Source: Chryseobacterium sp. VAUSW3 (GTDB taxonomy: Bacteria > Bacteroidota > Bacteroidia > Flavobacteriales > Weeksellaceae). From it: DNA of 64,000 nt. The position numbers and the translations under genes are program-made. The notes beneath the pieces were generated by a model that was not told where the DNA came from, searched no databases, and saw only the letters and a program-made list of their open reading frames with translations. The DNA lies in the NCBI RefSeq assembly GCF_002205795.1, contig NZ_NIUY01000001.1:930001-994000 (forward strand). The letters run 5' to 3'. Shown here piece after piece: positions 9,534 to 17,588 of this stretch. Within the stretch, counting starts at the first letter, position 1. Each line of letters opens with the position of its first letter.

Positions 9534-9911
9534 ATGGAATTACAAGGAATTATAAAGAAACTAGGTGAGGTTCAGACGTTTGCAAGCGGCTTTCAGAAAA
9601 GAGAAATGGTTATTGTGACCGAAGAACAGTATCCGCAACCAATTAGTATCGAATTTCTGAAAGAAAAAGGTGATTTACTTAATGCTTATAAAGAAGGAGA
9701 TAAAGTAAAGGTTTCTATCAACATCGGAGGAAGAGAATGGACTTCGCCACAGGGTGAAGTAAGGTATTTCAATTCGATCACGGGATGGAGAATTGAAAAA
9801 GTAGACGGTGGAAATTTCAATGAACCTGTAGAGGCACGTCCGGCAGAATCGAAACCTGCAGCTTCCAATACCGATGTTTTTGCTGAAGAAGATGATGATT
9901 TACCTTTCTAA
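9534..9911 (+). CDS. DUF3127 protein with SSB-like acidic C-terminal tip
   Basis: A 125-residue protein of the Bacteroidota DUF3127 family, predicted to be a single OB-like beta-barrel (about residues 1-95). Conserved stretches are FASGFQKREMVIVTEEQYPQ, GDKVKVSINIGGREW, and the closing FNSITGWRIEK. After a short Pro/Ala-rich linker it ends DVFAEEDDDLPF. The last residues DDDLPF match the conserved tip by which single-stranded-DNA-binding proteins (E. coli SSB ends DDDIPF) recruit repair and replication proteins. DNA binding and partner recruitment are therefore inferred; the family has no established function that I know of. Monocistronic, with a hairpin terminator 30 bases downstream. Confidence 0.87.
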   Translation: MELQGIIKKLGEVQTFASGFQKREMVIVTEEQYPQPISIEFLKEKGDLLNAYKEGDKVKVSINIGGREWTSPQGEVRYFNSITGWRIEKVDGGNFNEPVEARPAESKPAASNTDVFAEEDDDLPF

Positions 9912-9940
9912 AAGATTGGTCGAAACAAAAAAATAAATAA

Positions 9941-9969
9941 AAATCCTGCCTTGCCCAAGCGCAGGATTT
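9941..9969 (+). terminator. Terminator after the DUF3127 gene
   Basis: A perfect nine-base stem AAATCCTGC/GCAGGATTT with an 11-base loop, followed by a short AT/T run. It ends 12 bases before the aat start codon, so aat must be transcribed from read-through or from a promoter overlapping this element. Confidence 0.75.
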
Positions 9970-9981
9970 AATTTTTGAAAA

Positions 9982-10629
9982 ATGGTTTTACTCGATCCAA
10001 ACGAAATCTCTTTTCCCGATCCTGAATTGATGAATTCAGAAAGCGGCTTGCTGGCGGTGGGTGGCGACCTTTCTCCCGAAAGGCTCTTGTTCGCTTACCA
10101 AATTGGGCTTTTTCCGTGGTATAATGAAGGCGAAGAAATTCTTTGGTGGTGTCCCAATCCAAGATTTGTACTTTTTCCGGATGAAGTGCGCATTTCAAAA
10201 TCAATGAAAAAAATCCTGCGAGATGGAGTCTTTACTTTTACTGAAAACAAATGTTTCCGCAAAGTCATGCTTCACTGCAAAAACACCTACAGAAAGGGGC
10301 AGGACGGAACCTGGATTTCCGATGAACTGATTGACTCGTTTACAAAACTTCATGAACATGGTTTTGCAAAAAGCTTTGAAGTCTGGCAGAACGAAGAGCT
10401 CGTCGGTGGCTTTTACGGAGTTCAGATCGGAAACGTGTTTTGTGGCGAAAGTATGTTCGCCAAAGTAAGCAACGCCTCAAAAGCCGGATTTCTAAATTTC
10501 ATCCTGCAGAATAAAGATCTGGAACTAATCGACTGTCAGATTCACTCTGAGCATCTCGAAAGTCTGGGTGCAAGGATGATTCCCAAACTTGAATATTTAA
10601 ACATTTTAAAAAGAAACAATGAATCCTGA
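9982..10629 (+). CDS. aat: Leucyl/phenylalanyl-tRNA-protein transferase
   Basis: Transfers Leu or Phe from aminoacyl-tRNA to proteins with an N-terminal Arg or Lys, marking them for ClpAP (N-degron pathway). The 215-residue length is normal. Family signatures read directly: GLLAVGGDLSPERLLFAYQ, GLFPWYNEGEEILWWCPNPR, the HGFAKSFEVW and LVGGFYGVQIG segment, and FCGESMFA. It overlaps the start of the following EamA transporter gene by 11 bases, suggesting coupled translation. The start ATG follows the terminator hairpin directly. Confidence 0.97.
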   Translation: MVLLDPNEISFPDPELMNSESGLLAVGGDLSPERLLFAYQIGLFPWYNEGEEILWWCPNPRFVLFPDEVRISKSMKKILRDGVFTFTENKCFRKVMLHCKNTYRKGQDGTWISDELIDSFTKLHEHGFAKSFEVWQNEELVGGFYGVQIGNVFCGESMFAKVSNASKAGFLNFILQNKDLELIDCQIHSEHLESLGARMIPKLEYLNILKRNNES

Positions 10630-11503
10630 AAAAGAAAAATGGGTTTTACTGGTGTTGCTCTCCGTTATTTGGGGTTCTTCATTTATACTGATAAAAAAAT
10701 CACTGGAGCATTTCAATCCGTATGAAGTAGGCGCGCTGCGCGTTTTGATTGCCGGAATTATTCTGCTTCCTTTGGCAATTCTCAACATCAGGAAATTTCC
10801 AAAAAAACATTTGAAATGGCTTATACTCGCTGCAGTGACAGGAAATTTCATTCCCATGTTTCTTTTCCCGATTGCGGAAACCGAGGTAAGCAGCAGCATT
10901 GCGGGAATCATCAACTCGATGATGCCGATTTTCGTGATTATTGTGGGCGCGCTGCTCTGGAAATTTCATACCACCAAAAGACAGGTTGTTGGCGTCATCA
11001 TCAGTTTTACCGGTGCGTGTATTTTGGCGTTTTCCGGTGGCGAAGGCGGCGAGTTCAAACTGATTCCGATATTACTGTTACTTTTGGCGACCTTAATGTA
11101 TGCAATAAGTACCACGACGGTAAAATCAAAACTCAGTGATATTCCTGCAAAAATTCTTTCTGCATTTGTCTTTTCATTTGTTCTGATTCTTCCATCGGTA
11201 ATTGCGCTGGTATTTGCAGGATTTTTTAATAATATTCAGGTAAACAGCAGTTTATGGGAAGGGATTGGCTTTGTAAGTTTACTCTCAATCTTCGGAACCG
11301 GGCTGGCGATGATGCTTAATTACAGACTTCTGAGTGTTTCAACTCCGCTTTTTGCCTCTACCGTTACGTTGCTGATGCCGGTGGTGGCGATTATCTGGGG
11401 ACTTTTGGATGGGGAAAAACTTACTTTGATGCAGGGTTTTGGAGGAGTGATTATTCTGGCGGGATTAATTTTTCTCCGGCAGATGCCCGCAGCCCAAAAA
11501 TAA
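10619..11503 (+). CDS. EamA-family (DMT) transporter
   Basis: A 294-residue integral membrane protein with about ten hydrophobic helices in two EamA repeats. The first begins WVLLVLLSVIWGSSFILIKKSLE with the typical 'WGSSF' signature and P/G-rich helix ends; the second ends GVIILAGLIFLRQ. DMT exporters move amino acids, metabolites or drugs out of the cell; the substrate cannot be read from sequence. The ATG at 10619 lies inside the end of aat, an 11-base overlap. Confidence 0.9.
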   Translation: MNPEKEKWVLLVLLSVIWGSSFILIKKSLEHFNPYEVGALRVLIAGIILLPLAILNIRKFPKKHLKWLILAAVTGNFIPMFLFPIAETEVSSSIAGIINSMMPIFVIIVGALLWKFHTTKRQVVGVIISFTGACILAFSGGEGGEFKLIPILLLLLATLMYAISTTTVKSKLSDIPAKILSAFVFSFVLILPSVIALVFAGFFNNIQVNSSLWEGIGFVSLLSIFGTGLAMMLNYRLLSVSTPLFASTVTLLMPVVAIIWGLLDGEKLTLMQGFGGVIILAGLIFLRQMPAAQK

Positions 11504-11504
11504 A

Positions 11505-11535
11505 AAACTGCAAAGCCCAATGGACAGTGCAGTTT
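11505..11535 (+). terminator. Hairpin after the EamA gene
   Basis: An eight-base stem AAACTGCA/TGCAGTTT with a loop of about 15 bases, directly after the EamA stop codon. There is no good T-run behind it, so termination is only a moderate inference. Confidence 0.45.
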
Positions 11536-11663
11536 GAAATAAATCTAATAAAAAGTAAAAATGAAAGGCGACAAAGATATGTTTTTGTTTCCATATGAAG
11601 CAAGCTATTTTTTAAATTATTTTTAAAAATTTTCAAAAGAGCCTCAGGTTTTTAATATTTTCC

Positions 11664-11671
11664 TAAATTAG
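11664..11671 (+). promoter_or_regulatory. -7 box four bases before the CBS-gene start (leaderless candidate)
   Basis: TAAATTAG matches TANNTTTG at seven of eight positions and is followed by CATC and then the ATG at 11676. The expected transcription start coincides with the start codon. Confidence 0.45.
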
Positions 11672-11675
11672 CATC

Positions 11676-12329
11676 ATGTTTATCAAAGATTACATTTCGA
11701 AAGATTACCCGGCTTTCAACTCCAGCGACATGATTGATGATGCGAATGAAATGGCGAAAGAGTTCGGTTATTCTCATGTATTTGTAAAAAAGAAAGGCGT
11801 GTACCAGGGCGCGATCAGCCAGTCCTTTTTAGATGAAAGTCCGGAAGGAACGCTGGGCTCACTCGATATGCATTTCGAAAAATTTGCAATTCTGGACGAC
11901 GGTAATCTGCTCGATTCCATCAAACTTTTTCACACCTTCAACTGCAACGTGGTTCCTGTGATTTCGAAGACCGAAAAATACATGGGCTATCTTTGCTGCG
12001 ACGATATCTTTCATGAATTTTCAAAATACCCGCTTTTCTCGGAAAACGGCGCGGTGATGATTGTGCAGACCAGTGGCAGACATTATTCCATGACTGAAGT
12101 CTGCAAAATTGTAGAATCAAACAATGGTAAAATCTACGGCTGTTTCATTAATTTAATTACCGAAGACTATATACAGATCACCCTGAAATTCAATAGCGAA
12201 AATACCAGCTCTATCGACGAAACCTTCGAAAGATACGGCTACAGCGTAGTTCATAAGTATTATGATGATGAGAAGGAAGACCTGCTGAAAGACAGATTCG
12301 GTTTCTTTCAAAAATTTCTGGAGTTTTAA
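11676..12329 (+). CDS. CBS-domain protein upstream of nadK
   Basis: A 217-residue cytosolic protein. The first 120 residues form a CBS pair (FIKDYISKDYPAF..., then NVVPVISKTEKYMGYLCCDDIFHEF). The C-terminal half (GAVMIVQTSGRHYSMTEVCKIVESN onward) looks like an ACT-type fold, matching the CBS-ACT proteins that Bacteroidota encode next to NAD kinase. Such domains sense adenylates or small ligands, and a regulatory role toward NadK is inferred from the arrangement: its TAA stop is followed immediately by the nadK ATG. A -7-like box lies only four bases before its own start. Confidence 0.85.
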   Translation: MFIKDYISKDYPAFNSSDMIDDANEMAKEFGYSHVFVKKKGVYQGAISQSFLDESPEGTLGSLDMHFEKFAILDDGNLLDSIKLFHTFNCNVVPVISKTEKYMGYLCCDDIFHEFSKYPLFSENGAVMIVQTSGRHYSMTEVCKIVESNNGKIYGCFINLITEDYIQITLKFNSENTSSIDETFERYGYSVVHKYYDDEKEDLLKDRFGFFQKFLEF

Positions 12330-13199
12330 ATGATGAAGGCAGCAATATATTCTCAAAAAAGCGACTTAGATACCTTTCTGTATCTCAGTAAATTTGTTTC
12401 AGAGCTCGAAAAACGCGGCGTACAGGCGGTTTTACACGAAGAAATGGCCAACGCGATGCAGTTTTCGAAAATCTTTGAAACCTTTTGTGGGAAAGAAGAT
12501 TTAAAGCAGAAAAAAGTAGATCTTTTTTTTACCTTCGGAGGCGATGGTACCATTGTAAACTCATTGCTATATGTGCAGGATTTAGAAATTCCTGTGGTGG
12601 GAGTAAATACCGGAAGGCTGGGATTCCTGGCAAGTTTCAGTAAGGAGGAAGTTTTTTTGGAACTTGATGATATTATTAAAGGAGAAGTAAAAATTAGCCG
12701 AAGATCGGTTATTGAAATTGTTTCGCCGAACAACTCTGTTTTCTTTCCCTATGCTTTAAACGATTTAACAGTCTCGCGTAAAGAAACTACCGCCATGATT
12801 ACGGTAGAATCTTATATAAATGGAGAGTTTCTCAATGTCTTCTGGGGCGACGGTGTCATTATTTCCACCCCAACCGGTTCTACAGCCTATTCATTAAGTT
12901 GTGGCGGACCAATTATTACACCAGCCAACGCCAATTTCGTCATCACACCTATTGCACCTCATAATCTGAATGTGCGGCCCTTAATTGTAAATGATGATGT
13001 GGAAATTCGCCTGAAAGTTGAAAGCCGTGTTCCGCAATATTCTTTGTCTCTCGATTCCAGGCTGATCCACATGGAAACCGATGTGGAAATTGTGCTGCGT
13101 AAAGCAAAGTTTCAGATCCTGCTCATTCATCCCAATAACTTAAGTTTTTACGAAACAATCCGCCAGAAACTCCTTTGGGGAAAAGATAAAAGAAACTAA
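12330..13199 (+). CDS. nadK: NAD kinase
   Basis: Phosphorylates NAD to NADP using ATP or polyphosphate. The 289-residue protein has the catalytic GGDG at residues 70-73 (FTFGGDGTIVNS), the second family motif STPTGSTAYSLSCGGP, and the C-terminal HPNNLSFYETIRQKLLWG typical of the family. Two tandem ATGs (12330 and 12333) are possible starts; the first abuts the stop codon of the CBS gene, so translation is probably coupled. A 68-base gap with an AT-rich region separates it from fbaA. Confidence 0.97.
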   Translation: MMKAAIYSQKSDLDTFLYLSKFVSELEKRGVQAVLHEEMANAMQFSKIFETFCGKEDLKQKKVDLFFTFGGDGTIVNSLLYVQDLEIPVVGVNTGRLGFLASFSKEEVFLELDDIIKGEVKISRRSVIEIVSPNNSVFFPYALNDLTVSRKETTAMITVESYINGEFLNVFWGDGVIISTPTGSTAYSLSCGGPIITPANANFVITPIAPHNLNVRPLIVNDDVEIRLKVESRVPQYSLSLDSRLIHMETDVEIVLRKAKFQILLIHPNNLSFYETIRQKLLWGKDKRN

Positions 13200-13267
13200 T
13201 GTTTTTCGCATAAAATTCTTAACTTTACAGACCTAAAATTCAGAATAAATCTTTTAAAAAATATATT

Positions 13268-14335
13268 ATGAACAGACGTTTTCCGGCAGGTGTTGCCACA
13301 GGTCAAATGGTTACCGACATTTTTGAATATGCTAAAGAAAATAACTTTGCACTTCCCGCAGTAAACGTTATCGGTTCCAGTAATGCGAACGCGGTGATGG
13401 AAACTGCTGCGAAATTAAATTCTCCCGTAATTATTCAGTTTTCAAATGGTGGCGCAGCATACAATGCAGGAAAAGGTTTAAGCAACGATGGGCAAAAAGC
13501 CGCAATAGCCGGTGCAGTCGCAGGTGCAAAACACATTCACACGTTGGCTGAAGCTTACGGAGCAACTGTAATTCTGCATACGGACCATTGTGCGAAAAAA
13601 CTTTTACCTTGGATTGACGGTTTAATGGAGGCTAACGAAGAGTTTTTTGCACAAACCGGAAAATCTTTGTACTCATCACACATGCTCGATCTTTCTGAAG
13701 AACCGATTGAAGAAAATCTTGACATTTCCTGTAAATATTTCGAAAGAATGGCAAAAATGGGCATGACACTCGAAATTGAACTTGGAGTTACCGGTGGTGA
13801 AGAGGATGGTGTAGACAATTCGGGAGTAGATTCGTCTAAACTTTATACCCAGCCTGATGAAGTGGCGTATGCTTACGAAAGATTGAAGGCAATTTCTCCT
13901 CACTTTACCATTGCAGCAGCATTCGGTAATGTTCACGGCGTTTACAAGCCAGGAAATGTTAAACTGACCCCAAAAATTTTAGATAATTCTCAGAAATACG
14001 TTCAGGAAAAGTTTGGCCTTGGTGAAAAACCGGTGAACTTCGTATTCCACGGCGGATCTGGTTCTACTGTTGAAGAAATTAGAGAAGCAATCAGCTACGG
14101 TGCGATAAAAATGAACATCGATACCGACCTTCAGTTTGCGTACACCGAAGGAATTCGCGATTATATGGTTAACAATCTTGAGTATTTGAAAACTCAAATC
14201 GGAAACCCTGACGGAGACGACAAGCCAAACAAAAAATTCTATGACCCAAGAGTTTGGATCAGAAAAGGCGAAGAAACTTTCAGTGCAAGACTTGAAAAAG
14301 CTTTTGAAGATCTGAACAATGTAAATACACTTTAA
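13268..14335 (+). CDS. fbaA: Class II fructose-1,6-bisphosphate aldolase
   Basis: The zinc-dependent glycolytic/gluconeogenic aldolase that splits fructose 1,6-bisphosphate into DHAP and glyceraldehyde 3-phosphate. The 355-residue length fits the long class IIA form. The zinc-ligand and active-site segments are readable: ILHTDHCAKK, LEIELGVTGGEEDGVDNSG, GNVHGVYKPGNVKL, FHGGSGS and the NIDTDLQFAYTEG phosphate/substrate loop. The ATG at 13268 follows an AT-rich leader. It is probably transcribed alone; accD starts 78 bases downstream. Confidence 0.98.
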   Translation: MNRRFPAGVATGQMVTDIFEYAKENNFALPAVNVIGSSNANAVMETAAKLNSPVIIQFSNGGAAYNAGKGLSNDGQKAAIAGAVAGAKHIHTLAEAYGATVILHTDHCAKKLLPWIDGLMEANEEFFAQTGKSLYSSHMLDLSEEPIEENLDISCKYFERMAKMGMTLEIELGVTGGEEDGVDNSGVDSSKLYTQPDEVAYAYERLKAISPHFTIAAAFGNVHGVYKPGNVKLTPKILDNSQKYVQEKFGLGEKPVNFVFHGGSGSTVEEIREAISYGAIKMNIDTDLQFAYTEGIRDYMVNNLEYLKTQIGNPDGDDKPNKKFYDPRVWIRKGEETFSARLEKAFEDLNNVNTL

Positions 14336-14413
14336 AATTAAAATTTTAGATGATAAATTTTAATTGCGTCGCACTTTTATAATTTAAAATCTGGAATCTA
14401 AAATCTATCAAAA

Positions 14414-15262
14414 ATGGCATTCGACTGGTTTAAAAGGAAAGCAAAAAATATCACCACTTCCACAGAAGACAAAAAAGATCTTCCGAAAGGACTTTGGCAT
14501 CAGACTCCTACAGGGAAAATTATTGAGCATGAGGAACTTAAAGCTAATAATTATGTCTCTCCCGAAGACGGTTTCCATGTGAGAATTGGCAGCAACGAAT
14601 TCTTTTCAATTCTTTTCGACGGAAATAAATATACAGAACTCGACGCGAACGTAGAAAGCGTAGATATGCTGAATTTTAAAGATACCAAAGCTTATACAGA
14701 CCGTTTAAAAGAAGTAAAAGCCAAAACCAAGTTAACAGATTCCATCCGTAATGCAGTAGGAACGGTAAACGGAGAGAAAATAGTGATTTCATGTATGGAT
14801 TTTGCGTTTATCGGAGGATCATTAGGTTCGGTAATGGGCGAAAAAATCCGTCGTGCAGTAGATTACTGTATAGAACACCGCCTTCCTTACATGATAATCT
14901 GCCAGTCCGGTGGAGCAAGAATGCAGGAGGCGACTTACTCCCTGATGCAGTTAGCGAAAGTTCAGGCGAAATTGGCCCAACTTTCAGAAGAAGGACTTCT
15001 GTATATCGCTTATCTTTGCGACCCTACTTTTGGTGGTATTACCGCATCTTTCGCGATGACTGCCGATATTATTATGGCAGAACCGGGCGCGTTGATCGGA
15101 TTTGCCGGACCAAGGGTAATTCGTGAAACCATAGGAAAGGATTTACCGGAAGGTTTCCAGACTTCAGAATTTCTGCAGGAAAAAGGTTTCGTAGACTTTA
15201 TTGTAAAGCGTACAGAAATTAAAGAGAAGGTTTCCAAAACCGTGAGACTTCTCGTACATTAA
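14414..15262 (+). CDS. accD: Acetyl-CoA carboxylase carboxyltransferase subunit beta, zinc-ribbon-less
   Basis: Beta subunit of the carboxyltransferase that moves CO2 from carboxybiotin to acetyl-CoA, the first step of fatty-acid synthesis; it works with AccA. The crotonase-like core is intact: [44 protein letters not shown] and IGFAGPRVI. In E. coli AccD a Cys4 zinc ribbon lies just before the core. The equivalent stretch here (about residues 28-58, [11 protein letters not shown]...[11 protein letters not shown]) aligns well but has none of the four cysteines. Length is 282 residues. A hairpin terminator follows at 15283. Confidence 0.96.
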   Translation: MAFDWFKRKAKNITTSTEDKKDLPKGLWHQTPTGKIIEHEELKANNYVSPEDGFHVRIGSNEFFSILFDGNKYTELDANVESVDMLNFKDTKAYTDRLKEVKAKTKLTDSIRNAVGTVNGEKIVISCMDFAFIGGSLGSVMGEKIRRAVDYCIEHRLPYMIICQSGGARMQEATYSLMQLAKVQAKLAQLSEEGLLYIAYLCDPTFGGITASFAMTADIIMAEPGALIGFAGPRVIRETIGKDLPEGFQTSEFLQEKGFVDFIVKRTEIKEKVSKTVRLLVH

Positions 15263-15282
15263 TATAATCTTAAAAACGATAA

Positions 15283-15308
15283 AAATCTCTCCTTTACAGG
15301 GGAGATTT
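15283..15308 (+). terminator. Terminator after accD
   Basis: A ten-base stem AAATCTCTCC/GGGGAGATTT (one G-U pair) with a short loop. It ends 5 bases before the next gene's ATG, so that gene may depend on read-through. Confidence 0.65.
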
Positions 15309-15313
15309 CTATT

Positions 15314-15826
15314 ATGAGAAGAATAGCCAGAATATTGCTCAACACCTTAAGAACTTTAAGTTTCAGGAAAATTCTGAGACTTTTGAGACTTGCTCTGCCG
15401 CATCCGCTCTTCTCATTATTGGGATTTTATGCGACGGTGAAAAGTTTTATGCTTGCTCAGAAGCATTTCCCGGAAACCAACGCCAACAGCGGAATCGGGA
15501 ATGCATACCGACATGCGCTGTGGACATGCCTCATCATGATGTACTGCTGCAAAATATCGTCGCCGCACAAAGCTTTAGATTTCTGTAAAAAAATGACCGA
15601 TCTTCACGAGGAACTTTTCCCTAACGAACCTTTGGAGAAAAAGATGGATTTACATAATAATCAGGTGGGAATGGATCTTTTCATGGAATTACTTCCTGGA
15701 ATTCACCGCCAGTTCTTCGAAACTAATTTTTTCGTTGAAAAGCTCTTTGTGAAAACGAAGACCGCAAAAATCCTTACCAATTTGGAAGATAATTTCGAAT
15801 CTGATTTAGTATATTTAAAGCAGTAA
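15314..15826 (+). CDS. DUF6973-like hypothetical protein
   Basis: A 170-residue protein of unknown function. It starts with a very basic stretch (MRRIARILLNTLRTLSFRK) and a hydrophobic segment. The conserved core is GNAYRHALW near residue 62 and, about 50 residues later, MDLHNNQVGMDLF. The N-x2-R-H ... D-L-H-N-N pattern is the signature of a Bacteroidota family I recognise as DUF6973. The paired His residues could bind a metal, but no catalytic activity is established. It starts almost directly after the accD terminator and ends convergent to a sugar dehydrogenase gene. Confidence 0.65.
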   Translation: MRRIARILLNTLRTLSFRKILRLLRLALPHPLFSLLGFYATVKSFMLAQKHFPETNANSGIGNAYRHALWTCLIMMYCCKISSPHKALDFCKKMTDLHEELFPNEPLEKKMDLHNNQVGMDLFMELLPGIHRQFFETNFFVEKLFVKTKTAKILTNLEDNFESDLVYLKQ

Positions 15827-15851
15827 AAAACCCTCAACATCAGCCAAGGGT
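15825..15851 (-). terminator. Terminator of the sugar-dehydrogenase gene
   Basis: On the reverse strand the stem ACCCT/AGGGT encloses a loop that can form a second, inner stem, and six Ts follow (As at 15825-15830). It lies about 25 bases past the leftward stop codon at 15874. Confidence 0.65.
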
Positions 15852-15873
15852 CTTGATGCATATTTAAAATCTC

Positions 15874-17106
15874 TTATTTTTTAGATATTTTATAAAGTTT
15901 TCCGCTGTCTGAAACGGCGTAGAGATTACCGTCCTGCCCGTTCAGCACATCCCGGATTCTGTCGTTTTTGTCGGTTAAAAGCCATTCTTCACCTACTACT
16001 TTATTATTTTCAATTACCAGCCTGATGATTTTCTGTCCGCTTAAGCAGCCGATCATCATATTGTTTTTCCACTCCTCAATATTTCCGGTATAGAAGGTGA
16101 TTCCGCTCATGGATATGGAAGGATCCCAGTAATAAACAGGCTGTTCTGTTCCCTCTTTTTTTGTTGTTCCGTTGTTGATTTTTTTACCGCTGTACTCAAT
16201 TCCGTAAGTAACATCACCCCACCCGTAATTTTTTCCGGGCTGAATCAGATTGATTTCGTCTCCACCGCGCGGTCCCATTTCTGCGTCCCAAACCTGTCCT
16301 TTGTGGTCAATAGCCATTCCTTGCGGATTTCGGTGGCCTGTCGAATAGATTTCCGGCTTCCAACCTGCAAGGTTAGGATTTCCGGGTGCGGGTTTTCCGT
16401 CCTTTGTGATTTTTAAAATCTTTCCTAAATAAGAGTCCTGTTTTTGCGCATAAGGCCTGGTTTCCCGGTCAGAACGTTCGCCGGTGCTTACAAAAAGGTA
16501 GCCTTCCTTATCAAAGGCCAGGCGGCTTCCGTAATGTTTATCACCGTCGTAGGTTGGAGTTGCACGGAAAATTACCGTTGGGTTTTCTATTGTTTTTTCA
16601 TCTGCAGAAAGTTTTCCTTTTGCCACCGCCGTATGATTTCCGCTCGAAACCGGTTCAGAGAAACTCCAGAAAATCACCCTATTAGTGGCAAAATCTGGAT
16701 CTAACGCGACATCAAGCAATCCTCCCTGTCCTTTATCATCAACTTTTGGAAGTCCTTCAACTTTCGAAATTGCTTTTCCGTCTGCTGAAACAATATTAAG
16801 GTATCCGGTTTTTGAAGTGATGAGAAATCTGCCGTCCGGTAAATTGATGATTCCCCACGGTTTCTGTAAATCTGAATTGATAACTTCCACCTGATAAGGA
16901 ATGGTGGTTTTTACGCCCGGAACTCTGGTTTGCCCTGCAAAAGCAGACTGATATTCAGGGGAATTTTTGTCGGCGGTTTCAGGATTGGGTAATATTCCGT
17001 TCACGGTGGTATCTTGCGCTGTTACCGAAGTTTTTTGGCTTCCTGTGCAGGAAACAAGGAAAACTATTCCCAACATAGATAAATTTCTAATCGATAAATA
17101 ATTCAT
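15874..17106 (-). CDS. PQQ-dependent aldose sugar dehydrogenase, lipoprotein
   Basis: A 410-residue exported protein with a lipoprotein signal ending FLVSC (Cys20). The mature part is a six-bladed beta-propeller of the glucose/sorbosone dehydrogenase (YliI/Asd) type: LQKPWGIINLPDGRFLITSKTG, GQGGLLDVALDPDF, HYGSRLAFDKEG, TGHRNPQGMAID, WDAEMGPRGGDEINL and NYGWGDVTYG are all standard blade motifs. Such enzymes oxidise aldoses in the periplasm with pyrroloquinoline quinone and pass electrons to the respiratory chain. No PQQ-synthesis genes are seen in this window, so the cofactor would have to come from elsewhere in the genome or the environment. Confidence 0.92.
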   Translation of the reverse strand: MNYLSIRNLSMLGIVFLVSCTGSQKTSVTAQDTTVNGILPNPETADKNSPEYQSAFAGQTRVPGVKTTIPYQVEVINSDLQKPWGIINLPDGRFLITSKTGYLNIVSADGKAISKVEGLPKVDDKGQGGLLDVALDPDFATNRVIFWSFSEPVSSGNHTAVAKGKLSADEKTIENPTVIFRATPTYDGDKHYGSRLAFDKEGYLFVSTGERSDRETRPYAQKQDSYLGKILKITKDGKPAPGNPNLAGWKPEIYSTGHRNPQGMAIDHKGQVWDAEMGPRGGDEINLIQPGKNYGWGDVTYGIEYSGKKINNGTTKKEGTEQPVYYWDPSISMSGITFYTGNIEEWKNNMMIGCLSGQKIIRLVIENNKVVGEEWLLTDKNDRIRDVLNGQDGNLYAVSDSGKLYKISKK

Positions 17107-17161
17107 ATTTAAATATTTTTTGGTTTAAAATCCGTAACTAAAAAAGTAATGCTATACAAAA

Positions 17162-17542
17162 TTACTGTTTCTGTAATTTGAAATTTACAGGTTTGAAAAT
17201 TTCAGCGGTATCTGTTTTGAAGAAAATTCCGTTATCGAGATCGGTAATTTTAGGTTTGAATCCCAAAATTTTTCTCGATTGCGTGATTACATTAACTTTA
17301 TACTTTAAATCAGTTTTATTTTCGGAAGAAATGGTCTGCTGAATCCTGTTAATAACTACAGACGTGGCAGGAATTGAATCGTTACTAAGTTCAAATGATA
17401 CATGGTAACCTTTCTCTCCTGAAATATCATACGATTCATAAACCGGATTTTTTACTTTTGGCAGTGCGTTTGCAGTACAGGACACAGAAATTAATGCAGA
17501 GACGCCTAATAAAATTGCGGGGGTTATGATATTGATTTTCAT
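17162..17542 (-). CDS. Small hypothetical lipoprotein
   Basis: A 126-residue protein. The signal peptide MKINIITPAILLGVSALISVSC ends in a lipobox-like ISVSC with Cys22. The mature part is rich in beta strands and has no motif I recognise. It lies 55 bases upstream of the sugar dehydrogenase on the same strand, so the two may form an operon. A TAAATTTG box is present upstream at 17566-17573. Confidence 0.65.
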   Translation of the reverse strand: MKINIITPAILLGVSALISVSCTANALPKVKNPVYESYDISGEKGYHVSFELSNDSIPATSVVINRIQQTISSENKTDLKYKVNVITQSRKILGFKPKITDLDNGIFFKTDTAEIFKPVNFKLQKQ

Positions 17543-17565
17543 TATTTTCCGTTAATGGTTAAATT

Positions 17566-17573
17566 CAAATTTA
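17566..17573 (-). promoter_or_regulatory. -7 box upstream of the small lipoprotein gene
   Basis: The reverse strand reads TAAATTTG, an exact TANNTTTG match, 23 bases before the ATG at 17542. It lies in the 46-base divergent gap shared with the S41 peptidase gene. Confidence 0.5.
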
Positions 17574-17588
17574 TTAAAATTATTACAC

